Origin: Diaporthe sp. PMI_573
Lineage: Eukaryota > Ascomycota > Sordariomycetes > Diaporthales > Diaporthaceae
Direction of reading: 5' to 3'
NCBI GenBank assembly: GCA_021399435.1
Contig: JAJTUP010000087.1
Coordinates: 180,543 to 244,542, forward strand
Length of the DNA stretch: 64,000 nt
The notes under the pieces are model-generated. The model ran no database searches, was not told the origin of the DNA, and saw nothing but the letters and a program-made list of their open reading frames with translations. Position 1 is the stretch's first letter, and every line of letters starts with the position of its first letter. Below, piece after piece: positions 12,046-24,348 of the stretch. The translations under genes were made by a program, and so were the position numbers.

Positions 12046-15000
12046 TCATGTGCGCAACTCCAAACCCACATGCCGACACAAGAAGTCGTAGCCATCCAAA
12101 ACAGCTTGTCTAGCAGCCGCACTGCGAACTCTCTGCAGCCCTCCCAGGTCGAACAAGTGACCTACACCTTCCACAATCCTCAACTCTGAATCAACATGAA
12201 CCTCTTGCAGCGCCTCCCACGTCCTCTGGGCCTGCTGCCACGGAATCAGGTCATCCCCCCGCGGGTGCAGGATAAAAGTCGGCGTCGTGTAGCTGCCGGC
12301 CCTGACCTGCGCCAGCGGGCTGACCGCCACAATATCAGACTGCGCCGGCGCGGCAGGCTCCCTGCGCGTCTTCTTGTCCAGCCCCGCGAGCAGGACGTGC
12401 AGGGTGCGGCCGCTGCAGTTCATGTACAGCGCCAGCCGGCTGCGCGGGTCCGAGGGCGCGAGCCAGCCGCCCAGGGCTTTCTTGCTGGGAGCAACGTTGT
12501 ACTTGGTGACGGGCGCGTCGAAAACGCCCCTGGTCCAGAGGTTCTCGTCGAGTTCGAACGATGCCCCCGCGGCCGCCTCAGGTGAACCTGCGCCTTCGGG
12601 GATGTTGGGACGTGTCCAGAATGGGTCTTCGTAGTCCAGCGGGCAATACAGAGCAAAGATGGCCTCGGGGGGCTGTACCCCGCGGGCCTTTGATGTCCAG
12701 GCTAGTGTCGTGGCGAGGTGCCCGCCCGTGGACCAGCCTACGGCGACAACCTTGGACGCGTCTACGGATATGTCTGGCCTAGAGAGGGTGACGTGGGGCA
12801 ATTTGGTGCGAATCCAGTGCAGGCTGTCGACGACATCAGCCATTGGCCCCTCGGACAAGGTCGTCTCGGGACAGAGCCTGTAGTCAATGCTAATGGGGAG
12901 GAAGCCAGCATCCAGGAGCACGGCGGTCTGGTCTGCTCGGATGTCGTGCCTCGAAAGCATAATGTGACCACCTCCGTGGATCATGAGCGCTGCGTAGAAA
13001 TGTCAGTCTGTGGCTGCGTCGCATTGTGGAAATTAATAGGTAAGTTAGTAAGTAGTCTCACCTACGGGAAGTGTCTTTCCGGGCTCAACGAGCTCGCCTG
13101 GATAGTGAATGTCGGCGTAGAGTTTCTGGCCGTCGACCTCCTTGAATTGAACCGTCTCCAGACGCGAAGGAGCGTCAAATGGGGACGCCGTGATGACCCT
13201 CAGAAGCTGAGACTCCTTGGTCGAGCTGCGGCTCCAGTCGACCCACTTGTAGCCGGCCTCGAGGAGATCCTTCTTCCACAGCTCCTCGCTCGCTAGGGCA
13301 TGCCATCGGCCGTCAGATGACAGCCACCATCCCTCTAGAAGCCCAAAAACAAGGTCGAACCAGTAAAGGTTCTGCGTCAACTCCACCAGGCAGAGCAGCC
13401 CATCTGGCTTCAACATTTCACGAATGTGAGATGTCGAGTTCACGAGGTCTCTTGTGGCATGGATGCAGTTTGTCGACAGGATAATATCGTACTTGCCGAC
13501 AAAGTCAGGGTGAGTGTCCTTCTCGATATCAACTACTTTGTACTCCATGAACGACCACTTTGAAAACTTGCGCTTTGCTGCTGCCACAAGCGAAGACGAT
13601 AGATCCGTGAATGTGTAGGTGAACTTGTGGCCCTGCTCGACCAAGGTCTCAACAACATTCTTCGTCGTTCCTCCTGTGCCCGCACCGAGCTCGAGTATCC
13701 TCAGCTCTCGCTTTCCGCCCATGTCTTTAAGCAGGGATGACAGGTACTGAGACAGCACAAGCGTTCCGGTCTTGAACATGGGCGCGTTGGTGTAGACGTC
13801 TCCGAGGAGCTCACGGGCAGCCGCATTCCCAAAGAGGACTGAAACCGGGTCAACACGTCCTGTCAGGCAGTCGGCCAGCTGGTGACCCGTGGAGTGGAGG
13901 AGCATAGTTTCCGAGGAGTGCTTTGGAAACTTCTGCAGTAGCTCGTCCTTGAGAACAGACGCAGAGACTGTGGGGACGGGTAGCTCTGTGCGGATAAACT
14001 CTCCGTCTGCCCGCTTGGTGAGCAGGCCAGCAGTGGCCAAGATTTCGTGCAGCTGAACCATGACCTTGGCGTGCTTTGGAAGGGCCTCGATGGGCGGGAG
14101 CATGGCACCGGCGGCAACAGATGCTAGGTCACAGCCGAGGGAGGCGAATGCTGTCAACACGTATTGCACCACGAGGGCGGACTGGGTGGGGAAGACGTCG
14201 GCGTAGAAGTCGGTGAAGCCTGTGCCTTCGGCGTGCCTGTCGTAGGAAGCTACCGTCTCGGAAAAGACGCGGCGACTTGCGACTGCAAGAGGCGTGCCAG
14301 CTGGAGCTTCTTTGACGTTGAAGCCCGTGGCAGGAGGGGCAGCATGGCTATCGTGGAGCGAGCTGACCTGGTTGCTGGCGCGAGAAACTCCCGATGTTGA
14401 GGCTCCTGGTATTTTGTCTCGTCGCTGGGGCTCGCCTCCACCCAAAAGATCTGCCACCCCGCGCACATCGGCACAGTTGGACAGCTTCTCTTGCGCGACG
14501 ACAATCCCAAAGCGGGTCTTGATCTCGGCCAACACTTCTGTTATGAGCAGAGAGTCGATACCAAGATCGTCCAGCGAAGAAGTTGGGGTCACCTCATCCA
14601 CGGGTATCTCAATGATCTCGCTTAGCATCGTTTGCACCTTGGACAAGGCGTCATTCGATCCGCCAGTACCGACAGCGACTGCGGGCGGATCCAGCTGGAT
14701 GGCTTGGACCGCGCTGGGGGTGATCTTTTGAGCAGGTGCCCATTCTGCATCACTTCGCTCCGATGCGTAGCCTGAATCCACCGTGGCATTTGGTGTGACT
14801 GGCTCTTCCTCAGCCACTGCGGCCGTGGATTTGTTGAGCCTGGTTAGGCTCTTTGCGAGAGACTTGAGTGGAACACCTTTGAAGTTTGCCCCAAGGACGG
14901 CCATAACAATTTGACCGGTCGTGGCCTCACACACGAATATGTCATTCGTTCTCGTGTTGGCGGCCGTGTTCTCGTCGAACCGTGTGTGTACAATCCACTC

Positions 15001-18000
15001 GCGGTCAGCGCTCCTCTTGTCCAGGCAGGACGGGGTAAAAATGATCTCGTCTATCGAGGTGCACATCAATACAAGTCCCTTATCTCTGGGTGTCAAGCAG
15101 TTAGTGTGAATTCCAGCAACCTGGAGAAAGTTGTCCAGCATGATGGGATCCGTGATGCCCGCATCAATCAGCTCGTGCTGCTTCGCTGGGACCTTGACCG
15201 TAGCGGTAGCCACATTATCAAACGCAGATATGCTGTGGACACCCCTGTAGTAGTCGGCGTAGTCAACAACGTTTGAGAACATGTCATATACCATTACTCC
15301 ACTCATACCGGTGGCCATTGCTGATGCAGAGGTCTGGCTCGTCCCCAGGCGGCCGAGCACCTGGAGTCGTCGTTGCGCCATGGCGTTGTCGGCCTGCTGC
15401 CACGAAAAGGAACCAGTGGCATGCCTTGTCGACACATCACCTGGTCGCGAGCTGGCGGTCGCTTGACTGCTGATGACAAAGTTCCACGATTCCGGTGCCG
15501 TCTGGTGGAGATGCACGCGCACCACGGTTCTATCGCTAGTCCCCAGAGGGGCCAGCATCGTAAGAGACTCAATATGCGGCACACACTTTTGCTTGGAACT
15601 GGTGCGATGTGCGTCTAGACTGGCAGACTGGGCGACAATCTCCATGTACATGGATGCCGGACACAGGTGCTGACCAGCGACTGCGTGGCCACTCGCAGCC
15701 AGTTGGAATGTGTCACTAGATGTGTTCACCTCCAAGATGAGCTCTCCCTTTGCGCGATCATGTTTCACCAATTTGACAAGCTGCGGAGTCTTGATGGTCT
15801 CGACCGTGGCTGGTGATGGCCTTTGCTCTAGCGAGAGCCAATGAGACGTCTGTTCGAACTGGTATGGTGGCAGGTTCACCTTCTGGTAGCGATACCCGGA
15901 TGATCGATGGTGGAGCCAGTATTGAGCAGCCGAGCCTGCCTTCCACAGCTCACAGGCTGCCTTTGCCAAATTTCTCATAGCGTCCACTGTGCCCAGCTGC
16001 ATTGGCAGGAAGACGTCGGATCGATCCGCTGTGTTGATGGCTCGTTTGGCCATTGCGATAATGGGTGTTGCCGATCCTGATTCAACCCAGATGGCCCTGG
16101 GGAAACGACTTGCGATACGATTCACGGCCTCGTTGAAATAGACAGGCTGTCGTGTGTGATTCACTATGGCCTCGGGTGTGAAATCGGTCCATGTCTCATG
16201 AACGGTGCAGGTCTCGACGTGGATGCGAGGCGGCTGGACCTTGACGGAACCGGCAATCTTCGACAGGTCCTTCAATATTACGTCCGTCAGGTGAGAGTGG
16301 TACGCATGAGTGTTGCTCAGCTCGTGTACCTTGAAACCGCGGCACAGCTCTGCAGCTTTCGCAATGGAGGGGGTGTCCCCGGCGAGCACAAACTGCTGCG
16401 GGCCATTATAGCATGCGACTTCCACGCGTAAACCGTCTCCCGAGTTGACTTGTGAGACGACGTGATCGAGATCGGCCCTGGTACACTCCACCGCCAGCAT
16501 TGCACCGTTGTCAGGGCCCCAGGCATCCCGGACCAAGCGAGCCCTGCCTGCGACGAGCCGGAAAGTATCCTCGAGAGAAATGGACCCGGCCACGCACAGC
16601 GCAGTCAGCTGGCCGAAGCTATGACCGAGCAGAGTGTCGACCTCCAGGCCAGAGTCGATCCAGCTTCTCGCGCAGGACACCTGCAGAGACAGAAGCCTGC
16701 AGTGGAGCACAACAGTGTCTTGAATCTCCTCTGCCTGGAAAATACCGGGAAAGATGCTGGGGTAACCTAGTTTTTTGCAGACCGAGTCGCATTCATCCTA
16801 AACATAGAAAGTCAGCCGTCCATTAATTCTAAGCAGGCAGACCGTCAACGGAATACAATCACTTACCAAGTGTTTTTTGAAAAGATCGCTGCTGGTATAG
16901 AGCTCCTTCGAGGCAGTTACAGCTCGCCCTGTCTGGCCGCCAAAACACAGGATTACGGGGCTCTTAATTGCATCAAAGGTCTTTATCCTGCTCAGGCTGG
17001 ATATTGCACTGTCCATCGCATCGGAAACAAAACCGACACGGCAGTTCAATGACGCATCGTGGGCCTGTGCTAGATTGTAAGAAATGTCTCCAAGGGATGC
17101 TGTGCCCTTGGATATATACGTCTTTAGAGCTTCCGTGTAGGAGGTAAGGCTGGTTGCCGTCTTTGCCGAAAGAAGAATGGGCTGGAAGAAAAGTATGGGA
17201 TGGACGGTTGGGGTGATGGTTGCCGCGCGTCTCCTCTCGACTGAATGAGCGCGGATGAGAATGGCTGCGTTGCTTCCAGCTGCTCCGTAGTTGTTGACCA
17301 GGGCGATATGCTGGCTCGAGGTCCATGGGACTGTTTTCGTCGATATAGTGATGCGGTCTTCGGCTAAGCTTCTGATCTTTGGGTTGATGGAACTGAAGTT
17401 TGCTTGCTTTGGTATCTTCTTGTAATGCATCATGAGTAGACATTTGATGATCCCGGCTGCTCCTGAGGCGGCCTCAGCATGACCGATATTATCCTTGACC
17501 GAGCCAACATACAACTGCTCGGTGCGCAGGGGACCAGTAAGAGCAGACCGAATGCTCTCGTATTCAATCGGGTCACCGACTTGAGTACCTATGTGCAATG
17601 TCAGCGTCAATGTTATCAAGAGGCAAAGAAACTGGGCAGGGGTATTTGAGAGCTCACCAGTTCCATGCGCCTCTACATAGGTTACATCCTGAGCCTGTAT
17701 GCCGGCGTCGTTGAGCACCCGCTTGTACAAAGTACTTTGCGAATCTGAGTGCGGAACGGTGATCGGGCTGCAGCTTGAGTTCTGGTTGACTGCTGAGGAT
17801 GCGATGACTCCAATCACAACATCGCCATCAGCCAAGGCTGTGGACAGCTTTTTCAACACAACCATTCCCGCCCCTTCTCCGCGACAGTACCCACCAGCAT
17901 CAGCATCGAAAGCCCTGGAGGACCCTTTCGAATTCAGGAAGGATGCTCCGGCCAGGTTCTGATGAAGAGAGGGGCTGGTGATGACATTGACGCCGCCAGC

Positions 18001-19678
18001 GAGCGCCACGGAACACTCCCCGCCGAGAAGAGCCTTGCAGGCGGTATGTATAGCCACAGCAGAGGAGGAACATGCCGTGTCCACTGTAAGAGAAGGACCC
18101 TCCCAACCGAAGTGATGGCTGATGCGGCCGCTAATAAAGGCTCGCAGAATGCCGGTTGCTGCGAAGGCATTGGCAGCGTGGGAGGCCACGTTGTCCTCAT
18201 AGTCGACAGCGCCCACACCGAGGTAGCAGCCGACATCTTTCACGCGCAAGGCAGACGGTTTACTGCAGTATCCAGACGATGACATCGCCTCATATGCAAC
18301 CTGGAGGGCGAGTCGCTGCTGAGGGTCCATCGATTTTGCCTCGCGGCCCGAAATCCCAAAGAACTTGTGATCAAAAACGTCTGGCCGGTCGATAAAGTTA
18401 CCCCAGAACGTATCCAATTTGGGGTCACGCTGTAGCTGCGCAGGGTCGAAGCGATCGATAGGCATATTATCAATGCACGTGCCGCCCTCCTCGAGAAGCC
18501 GCCAAAACGCCTCGAGGCTCTCAGACTGAGGAAATCTACAAGACATGCCCACGACGGCGATCTCTTCCGTCGCGGTGGGCTTACTGGGTTGTGTCTGCTG
18601 TTTACATCTCGCCAATGATCTGGGGAGACACGTTTCGGAGCCAAAGCTGGCTATCGCAGTCTGATCTGGGCTCGTGTGGGCCACGGTGTTTTTCACCGTC
18701 TCAAACCAGTTCGCACGTTGGCCAAGAATCAGCTGTGTCGCAATATCGTGAAGAGCGCCGGTGGTGATGAGCTCAGCGTCAGCTGTGGAACGAAGTGGTA
18801 GCCGCAACTCGGTGGCCTCGGGCAGTTGAAGATTTTCATGCTGCCTGTAAAGGCTGATGAGAGCCTCGGAGGTCTTGCTGTGTTTTTGATGGTGATAGCT
18901 TCCTTGGAGACCAATAGCTGTCGTGGCGATGTCGGCCTTCCTCAAAAGCGAACTGAAATCAGCCTCGCTGGCTTGTGGCAATGTGATGGTAACATTCCTA
19001 TCCTCAGTCACGCAGGATATGTAAGCCTAGCGAGTTTCGTTAGCCATCAAGCTCTGGACAATGTTGTCTTTGTATCAAGAAATGCAGACTTACGTCAGGG
19101 AAACGGTCCAAGCATGTGTCCAGGGTCGCTCTCTCGGCAGGCGTCCTGCAACGCACTGACACGACCTTGACTGGCGAAGCAGCTTGCTCTATGTCAACTG
19201 CAATACCAAAACAGGCAGCCAGCCGAACGGCATTGGAGACATTCCTTTCAAATTGCTGCCAGTCTTGAGCTGAGGAATAGGACGCAGCTGAGAGAAACCC
19301 AACACAGAAACCCTGCGCTGCCTCAAAGTTTTCCAGGCTGGTGCCATGTTGCTGAATTAGGTCGACAATCTGCGTGATGACCGTGAGCGGCGCCAGCTCA
19401 GTGTTTGACAGCACTGTATCGTCTATGCTGCTGGAACCAGCCACAATTTCTTTCAATCTTTGCAGCTTTGCTGCGGCTGGGAAATCTGGCGAGCCGTATG
19501 CTTGTTGGACCTGTGGCCATAACAAAGGGAGTGTATCCAGTGTTTTGTGCAGAAATTCGAGGCGCGCATCTTCTCGGAAGGCGGATTGGAGATCTTCAAC
19601 ATCCCGCAGTGTCCATGCAGTTCTTTGTGGCCCAAATAGAGCCACGCGAAACTCTGTGGTAGCATTGTTGAAAGGCAT
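12046..19678 (-). CDS. Non-reducing polyketide synthase, SAT-KS-AT-PT-ACP-CMeT-TE
   Basis: Five exons on the complement, 19094-19678, 17658-19026, 16867-17588, 13062-16797 and 12046-12989, encode 2451 residues. Every intron is 67-72 bp and keeps frame. The SAT domain has its nucleophile in GFCVG (Cys about 125). KS starts near 350 with Cys 514 in DTACSSS and His in EAHGTG (about 649) and NIGHAEA. AT Ser is in GHSFG (about 952). PT has His about 1263 (GHAVAG) and Asp about 1447 (MLDNFLQ). There is a single ACP with Ser about 1641 in LGIDSLL. The C-methyltransferase has [10 protein letters not shown] near 1927. The C-terminus is an esterase-type TE with HGGGH and Ser about 2224 in GWSTGG. ACP before CMeT and an esterase-type TE match the clade making 5-methyl- and 3,5-dimethylorsellinic acid. 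The exact product cannot be read from sequence. Confidence 0.95.
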
Positions 19679-20864
19679 GATAGCTTGGAGTATGCAACAA
19701 GACACCGTTGAGGAGAGTTTGTTTGAAAGCTTGTAGATGACAGAAGTATGAATGTTTACTGCCCGGTGTGTGCCGGTCCCGTTTTGTGCATTTGCATTTC
19801 AGTACTCAGTCGCATACGACTCTCAACTTACTGACAGAAAAGCTGCTAAGAGCTCTATAGATATTAATGCAAGGTATTTCGAACGTAGCTTAATTTTATT
19901 ACATAATTACTAAATATACAAGTATATATTTAATAATATATAAATACATTCATTTTTAATATTTTTACACCCAGATTTAAAGAAGTTTTTTTTAAATCAT
20001 TAGTAAAATACTAGTAATTTATAATACTATTCTTAGCAAATTTTTTTATGATTTTTTTTTAAATCTTTTTGATTAAATAATCAAAATACTATATTATAAG
20101 CTTAGGTTTAAGGTTATTACTCTTTATTTAAGCTTTTTAGAGGGGGGTTTAAAAGTGGGTGTTTTACTATGTGTCTGCACTAAAGATGGGGTCGTCCGAA
20201 TCAGCGGGTGACCGGATCAACGGGTGACCGGATCAGGGCCGGGGACGTTAGGCAAGTCAAAGCTTCACAGGGTCCTCTCACGTGGGTGGGTAGAAACGGA
20301 CTCTCCGGAGGTGCTTCGCAACACACGGTCGAAAACACGGTCGCCTGTTTCCCAGGTAGTGGCAATTGTGCATGTCTAAGTGAGTGGGCCCCTGATGCTC
20401 TGGAGAGAACGCTGTCGCAAGTAGTCCCCGTGTACTCGGTGCCGACATGACCTAAACAGCACTTTGAACAGCGGTCCCATGCCCTGGAAACCTAGCACCC
20501 ATGCTCAAGGAAGATATCCTGTAGTCAATTTAATGTCATGGTTATTGCTATCGTCGAAGTGGGACATATTGCCGCGTCATGCACATCGATTTAGTTTTTT
20601 TTGGTATCGGAGCAGGGTCCGTGGCAGAGAACCAGTACAGAGGTTAGACCTATATCGAGGGTCCCTTATATGCAGGTTTGGGCGTACCTGGGTAAAAAAC
20701 ATCAACTCCACCAGGGCCAACTGAATTCCTCCGAGCTTGAAGCAGAAGGAAAGACACCCACCAAGTTACCTATTTGAAATGTATGGTGGATATCTTGCCA
20801 CTGCATCTGCCCAAGTCCACAGACAGTCTTTGTTGCATGCCTGTATGCTGGCAAGAAGTACACC
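19679..20864. promoter_or_regulatory. Divergent promoter region between PKS and P450 A, with AT-rich block
   Basis: The PKS and P450 A start in opposite directions from this 1.2 kb region, so both promoters must lie in it. It contains an AT-rich block (about 19895-20140) and, near 20200-20236, two tandem copies of a CGGGTGACCGGATCA unit. CGG words spaced this way could be read by a zinc-cluster regulator, but the only regulator in the window is Myb-type. No binding site is assigned. Confidence 0.5.
19895..20140. repeat. AT-rich island in the PKS/P450 A promoter region
   Basis: The block is almost pure A/T with long T runs and no coding potential. It resembles the other islands in the window and is probably a RIP-degraded transposon remnant inserted between two cluster genes. 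Confidence 0.5.
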
Positions 20865-22768
20865 ATGCCCGCCATTATGCCTGTCGACCTGACCTTGGCA
20901 GATTGTAGCCCCTCGCTGCTCGCTGCCGCTGCGGTGGTACTGCTTGTGGTCCTACAACTTGGGCGGACATGGTGGCGTCTTCGTCATATTCCTGGGCCAT
21001 TCTTTGCAAAGTTCACGAACTTCCAGAGGGTGTACTGGGTCAAAACCAAACGCGCTCACCTAATCCTTCAAGAGGCGCATGAGAAATATGGCGAACTCGT
21101 GCGCATCGGCCCAAACACGGTCTCCATCCACAATCCGGAGCTCATCCCAACGATATACACTGCGCGAATAGGATTCCCCAAGGTGAGCGACTCCTCCCGA
21201 ATTGGTTCTCCTCTCTTACTGCCACAGTCTAACGTGCCCGATTTCAGTCAGATTTCTACCCAACGCTTCAGGCCTATACTCCAAATGGGGGTGCATTGGA
21301 AGCCATCTTCAACACCACAAGCGACGATGTCCACAAGAAGCTCAAGACGCCTATCGCGCCTCTATTTACGCTTGCCAATGTACCATCCCTGGAGCCTCGC
21401 GTCAACGAAGTCCTCGAATGCATACACGAGAAGCTGGAGGAGAAATTCGTTGGCAATGATCAGGTGTTTAACCTAGGCGATTGGCTCCAGTTCTTCGCAT
21501 TTGATGTGATGGGGACTTTGACATTTTCGAAGCGTTATGGATTCCTGGATACAGGCAAGGATGTCGGAGGCATGCTAGCTAGCATTGTGTTTTTCATGCG
21601 AACCTCTGCACCGGTATGCTGCTCCGATTATGAATTCTGAAGAAAGGTACCGAGGGATGAACTGACATTGATGATGATAAAGTATACGCAAATGCCAAAG
21701 ATCGATTGGCTCCTCCGAAAGAACCGCGTTGGTGACGCCATCCAACGAGCTTTGGGGCTCCAAGCATCGATGAGCATTATGGGGTTTGTGGGAAAAGCCA
21801 TTGCCGAGAAGAGGGAAGCTCTCGCCAACAATGTCGAAAAGAGGGACGTGGAAAATGACAAATATGCTCGTGGATCGGACTTTCTCACAAGATATGTCGA
21901 GGTGTCGCAGCAAGACCCTTCGCTACCTCCGTCGTGAGTCAAATCCCGCAGAGTCGACATGTCTGGACAATTTTGACGTTTGTAATAGGGCTCCGGCTGC
22001 ATGGACGTTTTCCAATGTCATCGCTGGCTCTGATTCGGTAGGGAGTCTCATGCGCACGACCATGTACAGCCTCCTGGTATACCCTCACACGCGGGATAAG
22101 CTCTTCAAAGAACTGAAGGATGCCAATGTCTCACGGCCATACCCAACATGGACTGAGATCCGAAACCTGCCGTACCTGGACGCCTGCGTTCTGGAGGGAA
22201 TCCGCATGCACCCGCCCTTCGCCCTTCCTTTCGAGCGCGTTGTACCAAAGGGCGGTATCACGATCGCAGGCCAACATCTACCGGAGGGTACTGATGTCGG
22301 TGGCAATGCTTACGTTGTGAACCGGCATAAGGGCTGGTTCGGAGACGATGCTGAATTCTGGAGGCCGGAGCGATGGCTCGAGAAGGACGAGGCTCACAAA
22401 AGAAAGCTGGAGGCTGGAATTCTCACAGTAAGTACTTGTCATGATAGTCACGGCCCTGACTCTATCTTCGCTTTCTCTTGGTTTCTCAACGTGGCGCGCT
22501 TGCTGACTGTGCTGCCAAAGTTCGGCGGCGGGCGGCGCATCTGCATCGGCAGGTATGTGGGCATTCTAGAAATCAAGAAGATCCTGGCATTTCTCGTAGC
22601 CAACTATGATGTGAGTCCCCCACAAATGCTTGGCTTAATAGTTGCAACCCTAACATCACGTAGTTACATGTCGTGGATCCCCACAGGTTCCAGTATGAGA
22701 ACTCGTGGTTCTTCTTCCAGAAGGGTCTTTATGCGAGGATGGAGAAACGACCGGAGGTGGGGGAGTGA
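20865..22768 (+). CDS. Cytochrome P450 A (pisatin demethylase-like)
   Basis: Six exons, 20865-21182, 21248-21613, 21683-21933, 21989-22427, 22521-22610 and 22664-22768, give 522 residues. An N-terminal membrane helix is followed by the proline hinge [10 protein letters not shown]. The I-helix reads VIAGSDSVG, so a Ser stands where Thr is usual. The K-helix ExxR is EGIR, the PERF-like segment is FWRPERW, and the haem loop is [11 protein letters not shown], split off by its own intron. Overall layout resembles the pisatin demethylase group of fungal P450s. It is divergently transcribed from the PKS, which favours an early tailoring oxidation. Substrate is unknown. Confidence 0.92.
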
Positions 22769-24348
22769 AGCTAACGGGGAGTTTCCGGACTGGAGCGTGT
22801 CGAATGATCACAGTACCGGAAACGGCCTATTTTTTAAATACATGTAGAAGTGTAGTTGCTATACAGAAATTGGTGCCCCTTTCTCATACTGCTCTCCGTT
22901 GCTTGACCAGGAAAGGATACATGCTCCAGGCTCCTCGTGTCTTCGGGATGCTCGCAGGCCATAGCATCCAGGCTGAGGATCACTTCAGTCGTAGGCAAGT
23001 TCATCGAGCACTTCCGCTCTGGTAGCTCCCGGGGCAAGGGCTTGCCGGCGGCGTCAATGAAGCCGCGCAAATGGGGATTGGAAAACATCTCGATCTCGAA
23101 ATTCATGGCGACACCGACTGAGTGGGGAGCGACAAAACACGTAGCCGGACAGCGCGGTGTCTGGGCTTGTTTTTGCTTTGGGGCCATGAGATCAGGTGAT
23201 TCCCGTGCGCGCGTCCCTGAAGCAATCCCCGGAGCTCAACAGTTCTCGCCAGTCATGCCCACTTCTAGCCGGGGTTGTATTACTGCAACAGCGGCTACGG
23301 CTGGGGCTGGGGCTGCGGCTGCGACTGCGACTGCGATTGCGACAGCAGCAAGGAAACGCAAGAGGAAATCGTGGGAGCGATACCCACAGAAGTTTAACAG
23401 GTCGACTTCTCAAGCGACGGGCAAGTCGATTAATCAGTTAATCGACTTAGCTATCGACTTTAGCTATCGATATAGTAGATAAACAAATTTTCTTAACCCT
23501 AATTATATACTTCTTTTATTTAAGTTATAAGGTTTCAATTAGCTAAATCGACTAATTAAGTATAAACCTCTGCTTAAATTGGATAGGAATCGTGATTGAA
23601 TAGCCTTACAACATAGCATGAGAATCGGCGTAGTTAGATTATTTTTCTAATATAGGGATCCTTTTATATATATTTAAAACTAGCATTACTATTTAGTGCG
23701 AGCTTCACTCGGGTGTCTGTTTCGCAGCCACGGGATCGATCAATGGATTCGTGTAGGCCGTGGTGCTATCGCCCACGGCAATCCTGGAATTTCCATCAGA
23801 TCGTGAACAGCTTCTAAGCATGGGAAGCCATGGGATTTCCGAGTCATTCAACTGGTCAACTGGCGCAGAGCTGTACGCTAGCCACAGCAGATTTGGGTAT
23901 GACATCATGCCTTTATTTTTCATAAAACGTGGCGGTGTTACGGTAATAATGTATGTGATAAACTGGTGTCTATGGCGCCCGACGTGCTTAGTTAGAAATG
24001 GTTGTATAGCAGCCGATTGAGGTTGTATGACTATCCGCCATTCTTTGAGATAATGTCTAGCCATCCTGAGTAACCACTGTAGAGTCTTCCCAATCTGGAG
24101 TTTGTATAATAACTCCGCCGTTTCGGTGGTCACGGTTCATCACCCATCAGATTTAACACTCACTTGCTTACATAGCAACAGCACCTAGACTCGCTTTCCA
24201 CAGAACTTGATTGACTTTCTAATGATACATAGGCATTATGGCCAGCTGTTAGGTGTGTCGGGAAACTACACTAGGGATCGAAGTAGAGGTAATTTGAGCC
24301 CCAGCCCTGGGACTAAAATTTACAACAGCAACTGTGGGATATAATTCC
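22769..24348. other. Intergenic region with GC-rich hexamer run and AT-rich block
   Basis: Convergent 3' ends of P450 A and the Myb gene face this region. At about 23283-23345 a GGCTGC/GACTGC hexamer-like run occurs. The stretch 23470-23700 is AT-rich. A 117-codon minus-strand frame at 22834-23187 has no recognisable domain, and I did not accept it. Confidence 0.4.
23470..23700. repeat. AT-rich island downstream of P450 A
   Basis: A TA-rich, non-coding block with repeated ATCGACTTAGCTATCGA-like words at its left edge (23430-23480). It is probably a decayed repeat. Confidence 0.4.

Noticed and set aside
22834..23187. 117-codon minus-strand frame downstream of P450 A
   Set aside because: It overlaps the expected 3' region of P450 A and has no recognisable motif. 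Parts look protein-like, but not enough to call a gene.
23490..23505. TTAACCCTAATT-like word considered as telomeric repeat, with a similar word near 52606
   Set aside because: Only a single unit occurs at each place, with no tandem TTAGGG array.
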